A stretch of 64,000 nt of DNA, from NCBI GenBank assembly GCA_002964805.2, contig PUDQ02000010.1:2976001-3040000 (forward strand). Reading direction: 5' to 3'. How positions within the stretch are numbered: position 1 is the first letter of the stretch; each line of letters begins with the position of its first letter. The notes beneath the pieces are model-generated. The model was not told the origin of the DNA, made no database searches, and worked only from the letters and a program-made list of their open reading frames with translations. Below are positions 11,707 to 21,359 of the stretch, one piece after another. This DNA comes from Trametes villosa (taxonomy: Eukaryota; Basidiomycota; Agaricomycetes; Polyporales; Polyporaceae). Position numbers and translations under genes: made by a program.

Positions 11707-12885
11707 CCCTCGTCGATTCGTAGGTAGCACTTATTACTAACAGTCTTCCGAGCACGCACCACGAGCTACGATTGGGCCACGCAGATGCGCTCGAGGGACT
11801 AACAGCAGGCGAATCCCTTGCCTTCCGGAGGTTTACTGCCAGCGACTGGAACAGTCGTCGTGCGTCAACAGCAGAGTTCTGTACGGCAGCAACCAACTCT
11901 CCCGACCCCAGCTCGGTCATACCAGCCCTGGCAATCGGGCAGTACCCGCGATGGAGTCGGAGATAATGGCTGCGGAGATAGTGGAAGAAGCCGGCGAGTC
12001 GTAAGACAGCCCCGAGGTTTACGAACCTACCATAGCGTCTTCCCTAACACAGGTAGATTTGCTATGAAGAGCAGCATAACACCCTCACCATTACCGTTTG
12101 CACGCCGTAGAAGCGCGCAGTAGATGTCGCAGTCATTGAACCTAAAGGCCGCAGCTGAGTCAGGGGATGCACCGGCATGTCAGGAAGACGCGGGTGTACT
12201 GTACAACACCCGGCCGCGCCGATTACGCGACCATTCGCGATCTATTGTACGCAACGTTCGAAGCTTGAGCTATGGTTCGTTTTGCGTCAGAAAGTTTAGG
12301 ATCACGAGGGCAGCTCTGGGTAAGGTTGTAAAACCTACCCCTGACCACGTCGACAGCAAAACGCACCTTACTCATTCTTTGACGCGCACCCTGCTTACAC
12401 CTACACCGAGGCGTTGAGGCGGATTACACAGCCAAGACGGTAGCAGAGCGCTGAGTACGCAGTGCGAATAGCTTGCTGATAATTGCAGCATGACGAAGCT
12501 CTTTAAATTTATAAGTCACGCGTTCGGCAATCCTATACGACCACAGGTCAATACTCGTTAGACAGCTCACTGCAGGACGATCCGTAGGCATTGCTACGCA
12601 CCTTCGGAGCTTGGTGAGACATGCCCGAGATTCGCGGGAGCGATGTGGAGGTGAGCAAGGATGGACGTAGCAGGTCAATCTCGCGTTCGGGCAGGCTTGG
12701 ACTTGATCGCAGATGCAGGATTGCCCGCTAATTTCATAGCAGCTATGATGCATTAGGCCCCACTATGAGGCATGAATGTAACATCGAGTACATAAGGGCG
12801 AACTTGAAGCTCGCAGAGCTCATCAAAGCATCAATAACGGCGAAAGAGCGTAAAGCGAGAACGAACGGTCATAGAATAGGTCGAA
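11707..12885. other. Intergenic, no supported gene
   Basis: About 1.2 kb between the EthD promoter and the 3' end of the Rap1-like gene. Short open frames only. I see no repeat, RNA gene or transposon relic. Confidence 0.45.
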
Positions 12886-15723
12886 TCACTCTTCAGAGTC
12901 CTCGTCAATGTTCTCGCCTTGCGAGAGCCGCTGCATGAGGTAGTCGATCTTCGCCTTGTGGATGCGATGGTGTTCTTGCCACCCTTTCCACGGGTGGTGT
13001 GGATGCTGAACACACGCATAAGACGACACGTCTGAGAAAATATGCTCGGAAACACTTACCAGTCGAGCGAAGTTCTGGAAGATCTTATCCGAGGTGCCTT
13101 CGGGCTTGTTGATGAAGTGTTTCGCCAGGAGAACATCGTCCTGGCGACTGTACCGCATCTTCTTCTCTGGGGGTGCAGGCAGAGGCTCGTCGCCAGCCGT
13201 GTGGTGCAGCTCGTGTTTGTGTCGCCTGTAGAACTTCATCCAAGACGCGCGCGAATGGTGAGGGGCCTAGTCAGCAGCAAACGTTCATTAGCAACCAGTC
13301 TGAAGCCAGTCGCTCGTCAAGCTCGTACCTTCACTGCGACGTCTTTCCAGAACGCGACCATGTCCAACTTCCCGTCATGCTGCCGACTTCGATACTCCAG
13401 GAAACGGACCAAGAACACCACATCCTCGTCGGTGAACGCGACGCCCTTGCCCGTCGTACTCCGGTACAATGCCCGAGGAGGTGTTGGTGATCTTGTGCGG
13501 TGGATATCCGCCTCGACGGCACGGTACGCTACCGCTATTGCACCAGGGCCATGGCTGACAGGGGGCGGCAATTCCTCCTGCCCGCCATTCGGGATACTGG
13601 GGCCCGGTTCTGGTTCTGGGGGTTCTGGGACGCCAGGCTCTTCACCTTCGTCGCCGAAGTCCATCGCGTATCCACCGAGTCGGATCTTGTGCTTGTTGCA
13701 GTAACGGCGCCACGAGTAGAAGCTACGATACCGTCAGTCGCTGGTACGTCAGTGGTCGATTAGGCGGGCGTACGTGTGATGCGGTGCCTGGAAAGACATC
13801 AATGAACGCTCTTTAACACTGCAACTGCTATCGGCATACCTTGATCGCTATTCGTTCGCAGATCTCGCGCAAACTGGTAGCGATTAGTATCTTCAAGGTA
13901 CGCCTATGAGATATCAGTAACATACCTCAGAACGAGACCCTGCTCTTGACAGTAGTCGATGTAACGCTTCAGGTACAAGATGTCGTCGGATGTGAAGAGA
14001 TTCCCTCCATAGGTGCTCTTGATGACCCGTGTAGGAGGAGTTGGTGATCGCGCAGGAGGGTTGCGACGATTTGCTACAAGGGTAGAGGCGGGTGGGGCTG
14101 GTTGTGGCTGCAAGAAGCCATGGTGAGACCCATGTCGTTGGGTTGGCGAAGCATAGATATGTACCTGTGTCTTTGTGCGCCTCCTTCCTCGAGGCTTGTC
14201 GGCCACTTGGTCGGCGGCGGATGACTCGTCGTTGGCGTTGGAGGGCCCAGCTTCCTCCATGTACTGATCAGGAGCCTCAGGGTACGGATGCTCATACTGA
14301 CAGCGACGAGGTTAGCTATTGCGAATATCACAAGGACTTTGCGAGACATACGTGTTGAGGATAATAACCTTCCGGAACCCAGTTCGGGGGCTGGTCTTCC
14401 CGGTATCTGTAAGCGTAGTCGGGCGGCGGTGGAGGTACCATGCCGGGCGGCGGAGGCTGCATGTGATGGTACGCCTGACTCCACGCTTGCTGGTCTTCTG
14501 GATACCCAGGATGACGCTCCATCATCGCGTGGTCTGGCTGCCCTGGAGGCGGCGGCGGGGGAGGCGGCGCGATGTGTGTCTGAGCAGGCGCAATACCGTT
14601 GGCTGCTTGCCATGTCTGAGGTGGCCCGGACGTGGGCGGTTGCATGGGTGTACCGTATACAGGATAGCTGAAGGGCCCTTGCGGAGGCACCATATGACCG
14701 GGATGCGGCATAGGCATGCCCGGAGGTGGAACCGGGTGCCCTTGTGGCTGAACAGGAGGTTGTGCGTGCGGCATATGCTGGGGATGGGCCTGCGGCATGG
14801 GCTGAGGCGGGTGCTGTGGTTGAGAGGATGGCCCGGCTTGCGGGGGCTGAGGGGGCTGAGACGGAGGTGGTTGTTGTTGTACGACCTGTTCCGGCGGCAC
14901 CTGGTGCGCCATTCCCTGCACGGACTGTGGCATGTGCGGTACCGAGGGCCCCGCTTCCACCCGAGCAGGAGGAGGGTTTGTGTGGCCCACCCTGCACGAT
15001 CCCGTCAGTTTTGTAAAGGTGCAGACGGTGTCAGGAGGGCTACCCACTTTTCAGTACCCGTCACTTTACATCCACCGAAGTTGGTGTGGTAGGTTTGCAG
15101 CGCACCGGCCTCGACGCACCGGATGACCCATTGCGCGCTGAGCACGAGTTTTCCTTTCTTACCGACATATTGGCGGTAGAGGCTCTGTCCGGACTCCTTG
15201 TGCGGGTCCACTGCAAGGGACAGAGCGTCAGCTCGGAAGGGCGGGATACATCGTCGTTCCAGTCCTTAAGACCATGTAGAGATGGACGACGAACCCACCT
15301 AGGATATATGATACACCGCTATAACTGGGGGATACGACGCCACCGTGTTTCTGCAATCCGGGTAGGTCAGACATCCGTCAACCCGTATTCACTATACCTG
15401 CTCGTGCAGCTGAGCGGCAGCCTGTGCACTGTGACAGCGACACAGCAGCCAACTTTTGGCAGGCACATGCACGCGAAAAACGCGTCGCACAGCTCACGGT
15501 GCAGGCGAGGATCGCGACGTACCACGACAAGCTCAACGATTTCGTCCCGGTTCTCAACGTCCTTTTCGAGGTAGATGGCCAGCGGCGTGCCCATGAGCGG
15601 GTCGAGGAACAAGCCATCGTCGGTGTTTTGCTCGTCGAGGGGAGGAGATATATTCTGCGGTGGAGGTGCATGCTGGGCTGGCTCGCGGCGAGCGCGGTGG
15701 GCGGAAGAGCGTGCTGGTGCCAT
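12886..15723 (-). CDS. rap1: Rap1-type telomere protein: BRCT plus three Myb-like modules, 720 aa
   Basis: Exons are complement(12886..13005, 13060..13266, 13329..13722, 13774..13787, 13840..13873, 13926..14107, 14165..14296, 14352..14991, 15048..15210, 15299..15350, 15398..15421, 15523..15723). Twelve exons close in frame. Residues about 36-146 are a BRCT domain (HGGVV, YILVDPHK, VLSAQWVIRCVEAGAL). Residues 148-400 are Pro/Gln/His-rich and disordered. Three Rap1/SANT-like modules follow at about 440-492 (FTSDDILYLKRYIDY), 579-632 (FTDEDVVFLVRFLEY) and 650-700 (YSRQDDVLLAKHF). Each ends in a [AH]PHH..xxW motif and a YxxH-type basic helix. A BRCT domain followed by Rap1 Myb repeats defines the telomere protein Rap1, which acts in the shelterin-like complex. 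A C-terminal RCT domain is not evident; the protein ends in DEDSEE. The orthology is an inference from architecture. Confidence 0.82.
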
Positions 15724-17961
15724 GGGTCTTGCCCCGGGTGAGGTTTTGGGGGGAAGGAGTCTTCAGGGGGCTCGGCGCTCATCCTCTTCCCGCGGAGTTT
15801 CAATTCGCTACTCAACGCCCGCCCAAAGGTTAACACCTCCTTCATTCTTCCACCGCACGCTCGCGGTCCTTGTTGTGTGTCGCGACTCTAAGGAAACAGG
15901 CGCGATCACTACCCTTGGGGTCACAAGCAAGCCGATACGCCACAAATATCGGCAGGATCCTCGTTCTAGGTTCACCCGCTTGTCAATGCCTGGACATGCG
16001 GCTTCACTCCTTTCCTCCCTCGATGCGGCCTTGCGATGTGAGGGCAGACACATCTACACCCACACTGCGACTCGTATTTGCACCCCGGCACGCACCAGGT
16101 ACGACCGTACGATGCCTCGAACGTACCAGCTCATGGTCTCCAGGCTACGCAGTCGATGTCGTGCCGTCGTCCATGCGGAACCAGCTGCTCACAGCAACCG
16201 CTGACCATCTTCCAAAGCCTTGTGTTACTTGCGTAGCCGGAAAGCCGGCGTAATGAAGGAGACCGTCCGCGCTCCAGCATTTTCCCCGCAGAAGTGCACA
16301 GTGAGCGTGGTTATTGCTACCACTGTCTTGAAGCCAAGGCGGGATGACTGTAGTCGCATTCTAGACGTGCTTCCAAGTGTATCCTTACGGCTTCCTTGAA
16401 GACGTTTGATCTGTAAGCTATATACCCTCCTCACTCGTGCCCCGGTAGATCAACAGGTCATATAAAGCTGAACCACTAGCATTTTGACAGACAGTAATAA
16501 GCTTGATCAAGGAGTAGCCCGGCGGATATACCTCGCATTTCGGAGAGCCACGGTCCATATGCCCGCGCCGCCACCCTCCACAACAATCGCCGTGTAGCCC
16601 ACGCCTCGGCGCAGAGCATCCGTGGATTCGAGTCTAGGCCGACTGCGAAGTACTCGACCTCGGCATGGATGTGCCACTCACAACGTCGGCCCGCGATGCC
16701 ACCCCTGTCCGTCCCCGCCCGCCGGCCCGATCAGGGGCAGCCCTCGGAAGATACGCCACGAAGGCGACACCCTTACATCCCGCCACCCGGCTGGAGGAAC
16801 GCGTCTCACGACGAGGGTGCCTTTGCTGACATTGCCCAGGGCGGGGCCTGAGAACGCTGGGATCACTTCGAAGTTCGCGCTCTCCCGACGCTCAGGTTCG
16901 TCCATTCAGTCCCAACCGAAGCCTTCACAAAAGCACTCGCGCCTTATATCGCATCACGCACATTGATCATCATCTCAACAGGAACCCTCTCCGCCCAGCG
17001 CGCCCTGGAGGACGGTCGCGGTCGGGGCGCGCGCGCATGTGCACGCGTCACTCCGCGCTGCGCCTGCATCACGATATCGCACGTCGGCGGCACGCGTCAG
17101 TTCAAACATGGGAAGGGAGTCCCTCCGTTTCGACTTGCGTTCTGCTGCGGCGTCGGCCTTCTTCTGGGACCGACGAGTGCCGCCCGCTCCCTGGGTAGAC
17201 TGATGCGCTCTCTCCGTAAGTTGGAACGCCCTGTTACTGTCGTTCTGTTCGGAAGGAATATTGACAAACGCCGGGAGGGGCGCGTGGCCACTTTGCCTGA
17301 CTGTACAGTCAATATACCGCTAACGATAGCCTCGAATCCCATTATGATGGTGTGTGCGACACAAGTCGGCCCATGGTCGGTCAAGGTTCAATACATCCAC
17401 CTAGTGCGCTTCCCCAGCAGATCCGACACCACAACATACACGACGCCGTTAGATCCGAGTATGCACCCCCAGACGCATCTCACCTCATAGGGCATTCTGC
17501 AGCCGGTGCTGAACGAGCGCTGAGGTGGCTACCACAGGTGACCCACGGATCTTAGCATACCAAGCATGAACTCTACCTGTGCAGTCATGTCAAACACCGT
17601 CACGCTGCATCATGAAGAGACCTCGCAACGCTGAGTGTTAGGACGCTGTGAGTGGTATAATATCCAGGCTGTCTCCACGAGAACCGTCAATGCTAAGACG
17701 AAATTGTCCGCAAGGTCACCTCATTGCACCTCACGCTATTCACCAGAGTTTCCTGTCGGAAGGAAGCTGTGGGCTGAGAGCGCCAAGTCATACTTCATGA
17801 TTGCGTTTTCCACTTCGACAGTAGTGTGCGCCGCCGCAGACTCATCGGAGTCCTCCTGTTTACTATGTGGCGTCATCGCGCGCGCTCGACCGAGCGTATA
17901 TCATGGCTAGGGTGACAGACCGTAGGACCGACACCTACTACCCAGTACTCCTCCACCCACC
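15724..17961. other. Divergent promoter region, rap1 / DUF6593 gene 1
   Basis: 2.2 kb between two genes read outward. Several frames of 100-200 codons are open, but none has a recognisable domain, and their composition (Arg/Pro/Ser-rich with scattered Cys) is that of unselected GC-rich frames. A TATATC at about 17897 lies 60-65 bp upstream of the first DUF6593 gene. Confidence 0.4.
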
Positions 17962-18632
17962 ATGAACTTCACCTTTGCCTCCCAGAGAATGGTGAACTCG
18001 GCCGTCGTCGACAGCGCTAGCGGCGAGACTCTGTTCGAATTCTCGACCCCTCACGGCCTTCAACCTACCACGACGTTCCGGGATGCGCAGGGAAAGGTCC
18101 TTGGCACGTTCAAATTTGGCTCAGACAACGAAGTCACGTACCAAGGCCGGTCGACAAAGATGTCGGACTGGCTAGTAACGCAGGGCACGTTCACAGGGTA
18201 GGTGCTAGTAGAACATCTGGCCGCATATAATTGCTAATGCCACCGGCTCTCCTCTAGGGTTCGGACGTTCGTCGCCCCTAACGGCAGGTCCTATTGCTGG
18301 AAGAGTGATAGCGTGCGTAGCCACCTTCTGGGTCAGACCTCGCACACTCATTCTATAGGGCGTTGCAGCTCACGGACTGCGAGACGGGCCAGATGGTCGC
18401 TCGAGGGAAACGCGGGCATACGACACTGCTCTCGACGTCGCAACCGTGTACCCTCGAGGTGATGCCGGACGGCGTCCCGGTCTTGGAAGCCATCGTGCTT
18501 TCCTTTGTTGTCTACGCTCAGATCGGGCGTGTCGGGAAGCCGCCCCCAGAGCAGGCGACCAAAGGGTGGGGGTGGGGCGACAATTTCCTGTTATCCATTG
18601 CGACAGCACTGTCAGGTTCGGCCCACTCGTAG
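17962..18632 (+). CDS. DUF6593-like protein 1, 184 aa
   Basis: Exons are 17962..18197, 18258..18312 and 18369..18632. It starts MNFTFASQRMVNSAVVD and shares its plan with the next two genes: a strand-rich N-terminal half with LFEFSTPHGL and TTFRDAQGKVLG, a GRSY.W turn, then a TDCETGQMVARG strand and a VLEAIVLSFVVYAQ hydrophobic strand. This resembles the basidiomycete DUF6593 family, whose members have a tubby/LURP-like look. It is the most diverged of the three and has an extra C-terminal tail of about 25 residues (GWGWGDNFLLS). Its function is unknown and there is no signal peptide. The third exon's acceptor was chosen because it matches the intron position in the paralogues. Confidence 0.75.
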
Positions 18633-18990
18633 TCGCACGCATGGTCGCCTCATAGGCCCTCTACATACAGTACATCCAATAGCGGTCTATCTTAGCGGGG
18701 TCACTAGTTTACCCTTGGTGCCCAGATTCTGACATAGTAGCTCGTAGCAGTACTTAACAGTATGTTTAGCGGCGCTGCAGATGGCACAGCCCTTCCATTG
18801 ACTGATGTGTTGTTTTGCTGATGCCAGGCCTTGAACTCTTCTCTTCTACGGGCAGTACGCGCACCGCACCCCCTCGGCGTAGCAGTGTGCGTGAGACGAC
18901 ACTCGTTCAAGCGCATACAAGATCCATGGCGCATAGAACGGCCTGGGAACACAACCCCGCTTCCACATCCCCTTCGGCCCTCGGAGCACA
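18633..18990. other. Spacer between DUF6593 genes 1 and 2
   Basis: From about 18836 this spacer resembles the sequence before gene 3 (about 20230-20380): both have a GGGC-rich core, a CGCACCGCACCCC block and a GTGTGCG..GAGACG block. This is the 5' side of the duplicated unit. Confidence 0.5.
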
Positions 18991-19670
18991 ATGAACGTCA
19001 ACTTCACTTCTAGCAGCCTCACCAACTCGACCGTCGTCCACAGCACCAGCGGGCAGCTCCTATATGAGCTCTCCACTCCCTTCGGTATCCACATGCCCAC
19101 GACGATGCGGGACGCGCAGGGGCGGGAGGTCGGCGCGTACAAGCCGCACGTTGTGCCCGATGGCGACGAGGTCACCTTCCGGGGGAAGACGATGAGAGTG
19201 TCCCAATGGCTCGCCAAGTCGGGCCCCCTTTTAAAGTATGTGCGCCCGAGTCGCCGTGCTCGTACAGCGCCATGCAAGTGCTCATCCTCCTCGAATTTGG
19301 CTAGGGCTCGCACGTTTGAGACCTCGAACGGGAGGCCCTACAAGTGGCAGTATAGCTCCTCGGGCATTGGGAGTGAGTACCACTGGCAGGTGTGTCCCCG
19401 GCAGGGGTTTGGATAACTGTTGGTGCGACTGGGATTGATGCTAACCCGGCAGGTTGTGCATTTGGGCAGCTCTCCGACTGCGATACGGGCGAGATCGTTG
19501 CGCGGGAGCACCGCAAGGACACGGAGGGCTTCTCGCCGGCGCGGCATTGCAACATTGACGTCGCCCCGGGCGGAGTTCTGCTCTTGGATGCGATCGTGCT
19601 CTCCTTCGTCATTTGCGAGACAATGAGGACGCGCCAGGGGAGCCCGGTGAAGGCTTCTGCGACATCCTAA
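18991..19670 (+). CDS. DUF6593-like protein 2, 176 aa
   Basis: Exons are 18991..19235, 19305..19389 and 19470..19670; phases 2 and 0, identical to those of gene 3. The protein starts MNVNFTSSSLTNSTVV and carries LLYELSTPFGIH, TMRDAQGREVGAY, GRPYKWQY, SDCDTGEIVAREHRK and LLDAIVLSFVICETM. It is very close to gene 3 along its whole length, with a three-residue insertion before the second intron (SEYHWQ against NAYQ). It is probably a cytosolic beta-rich protein. The role is unknown; gene 2 and gene 3 may be redundant. Confidence 0.82.
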
Positions 19671-19698
19671 GGCCTAGGAATATATGCGTTATACGTGC

Positions 19699-19797
19699 GG
19701 CGCTGCTGTAGAGTCATTGGCACTCGCGCCCCCTGACTATATTGACATCTGTACGCCGCTTCGGACCCCATGTCTATCACCCTCCCGGCAAGCCGGA
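19699..19797 (+). repeat. Duplicated 3' flank of the DUF6593 unit, copy A
   Basis: Direct repeat with 21259-21359. Both copies hold CGGCGCTGCTGTA, a CACTCGCGCCC block, ATATTGAC and GTACGCCGC.TCGGACCC in the same order. It lies 29 bp after the stop of gene 2. Confidence 0.75.
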
Positions 19798-20310
19798 GCC
19801 CTATCCATATGATCCGCCAAAATCCGATTCTCTGAGAGAGTCTGTAACCCTGAAAGCCTCATCGAGGAGCCACTAGCAGTCAGAGCGCCTTCGCAGCTGA
19901 TCCCATGCGCAAACAATGTACCGGAAACGAACACTGAGCTCCACACACGCAGCCCGGCGCGGTGCATGCCCCGCTCTGGTCGGTACCTTCATTGGGAGAC
20001 GCCACAAAGCAACCTATATGGTGCTGGCTACATTGTCATTGTTTGATACTGCACATTTAAACAATGGCTTACTAGTAAGCGCTTTTCGTTCTTGAGATAT
20101 ACACCTCGAGTTTTAGATGTTATACAGAGCAAGCTGCAGCGCCCCCCTGTTACGCCTCGCCCGGCAGCGCCTTCGCTCTTCTGAGTCAAGCTCAAGATTC
20201 GAGGGGGCCTTGTGCATTTGCCAGCTCTCCACTTCGACGGGCGGCGCGCACACCGCACCCCATAACCCCCGATGCGTAGCATTGTGCGCCAGACGGCAGG
20301 CGTTCGTGCG

Positions 20311-20318
20311 TATATAAA
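20311..20318 (+). promoter_or_regulatory. TATA box of DUF6593 gene 3
   Basis: TATATAAA lies 63-70 bp upstream of the ATG at 20381. Gene 2 lacks a TATA box at the matching place in its otherwise similar promoter, which may give the two copies different expression. Confidence 0.5.
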
Positions 20319-20380
20319 ACGACGCAGATGATAGCCCACTCAGACCCATCACCCAAATCCCCTCCACTCCTGGAATCAGC

Positions 20381-21023
20381 ATGAACGTCAGCTTCACCTC
20401 CAACTCCCTCACCAACTCAACCGTCGTCGACAGCGGCAGCGGGCAGCTCCTGTACGAGCTCTCCACCCCCTTCGGCATCCACACGGCCACGACCATGCGG
20501 GACGCGCAGGGGCGGGAGGTCGGCGCGTACAAGCCCCATATGATACACGACGAGGTCACCTATCAGGGGAAGACGATGAGAGTGTCAGAATGGCTCACGA
20601 AGTCGAGCGTGTTCTCCATGTACGTGCACGCGGGCCGTTTCCATGCAAATACTCACCCTCCTCATCTCGCTAGGGCTCGCACGTTCGCCGCTACGAATGG
20701 GAGGTCCTACAAGTGGCAGTACAATGCCTCGGGGTTCGGGAATGCGTACCAGGTGCGTGCCCAGGAGGGGTTCGTTTTGCTGTTGCGACTGGGACTGGTG
20801 ATAATCCGGCGTGTTGGGGCAGCTTTCCGACTGCGAGACGGGCGAGATCGTCGCGCGAGAGCACCGCAAGGCTACTAGGATGTTCTCGCCGTCCCGGCAC
20901 TGCAACATCGACGTTACCGCGGGCGGCGTCCCGCTCTTGGACGCGATCGTGCTCTCCTTCGTCATCTGCGAGACGATGAGGACGCGCCGGGAGGACCCGG
21001 CGACGGCTGCCGCGACATCTTGA
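20381..21023 (+). CDS. DUF6593-like protein 3, 172 aa
   Basis: Exons are 20381..20619, 20674..20752 and 20823..21023. It starts MNVSFTSNSLTNSTVV and holds the same landmarks as gene 2: LLYELSTPFGIH, TMRDAQGREVGAY, YQGKTMRVSEWL, GRSYKWQY, SDCETGEIVAREHRK and AIVLSFVICETM. The last exon has exactly the same length as in gene 2 (201 nt). Gene and flanks form the second copy of a segmental duplication. Function unknown. Confidence 0.82.
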
Positions 21024-21258
21024 GGGATGCATGCTTTGAAGTTCTTGAAAACCGTGTCCAGCATATGGCACTGTAGCAATATCTCCAGCTTTGTTTACCC
21101 TATTGCCCGGAATAATTGTCGTTGATCTTACCCCCGCTTCCGGAAGAGAGGTCTGTAATCAAGGCTTAGTGCTCCGTCGCGGGTTGTTTAGGTCGATATC
21201 AAGCCGTACGTACTCGTCATCCTGATCCTCGCTCCGGAGGCACGCCAAATATTGACAG

Positions 21259-21359
21259 CGGCGCTGCTGTATCATTGACACTCGCGCCCTCCGACTGTGA
21301 CCATATTGACGTCCGTACGCCGCCTCGGACCCGACGTCTGCCTCCCTCCGCACGCCGGA
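21259..21359 (+). repeat. Duplicated 3' flank of the DUF6593 unit, copy B
   Basis: Partner of 19699-19797. It lies 235 bp after the stop of gene 3, so about 200 bp were gained here or lost after gene 2 since the duplication. Confidence 0.75.

Larger units (their letters stand above)
19671..20380. other. Spacer between DUF6593 genes 2 and 3, with duplicated block
   Basis: Positions about 19699-19797 match about 21259-21359 downstream of gene 3 with only small indels, starting CGGCGCTGCTGTA and ending GCCGGA. Positions 20230-20380 hold the promoter of gene 3. Confidence 0.6.

Noticed and set aside
13904..13926. A 22-nt intron between Rap1 exons
   Set aside because: Too short to splice. A 52-nt intron with an ACTAAT branch site and CCAG acceptor (13874-13925) fits better and aligns module 1 with module 2.
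14319..15092. A 257-codon plus-strand frame opposite the Rap1 gene
   Set aside because: It is the shadow of the Pro/Gln-rich exon, rich in Arg/Trp/Leu from reversed Pro codons.
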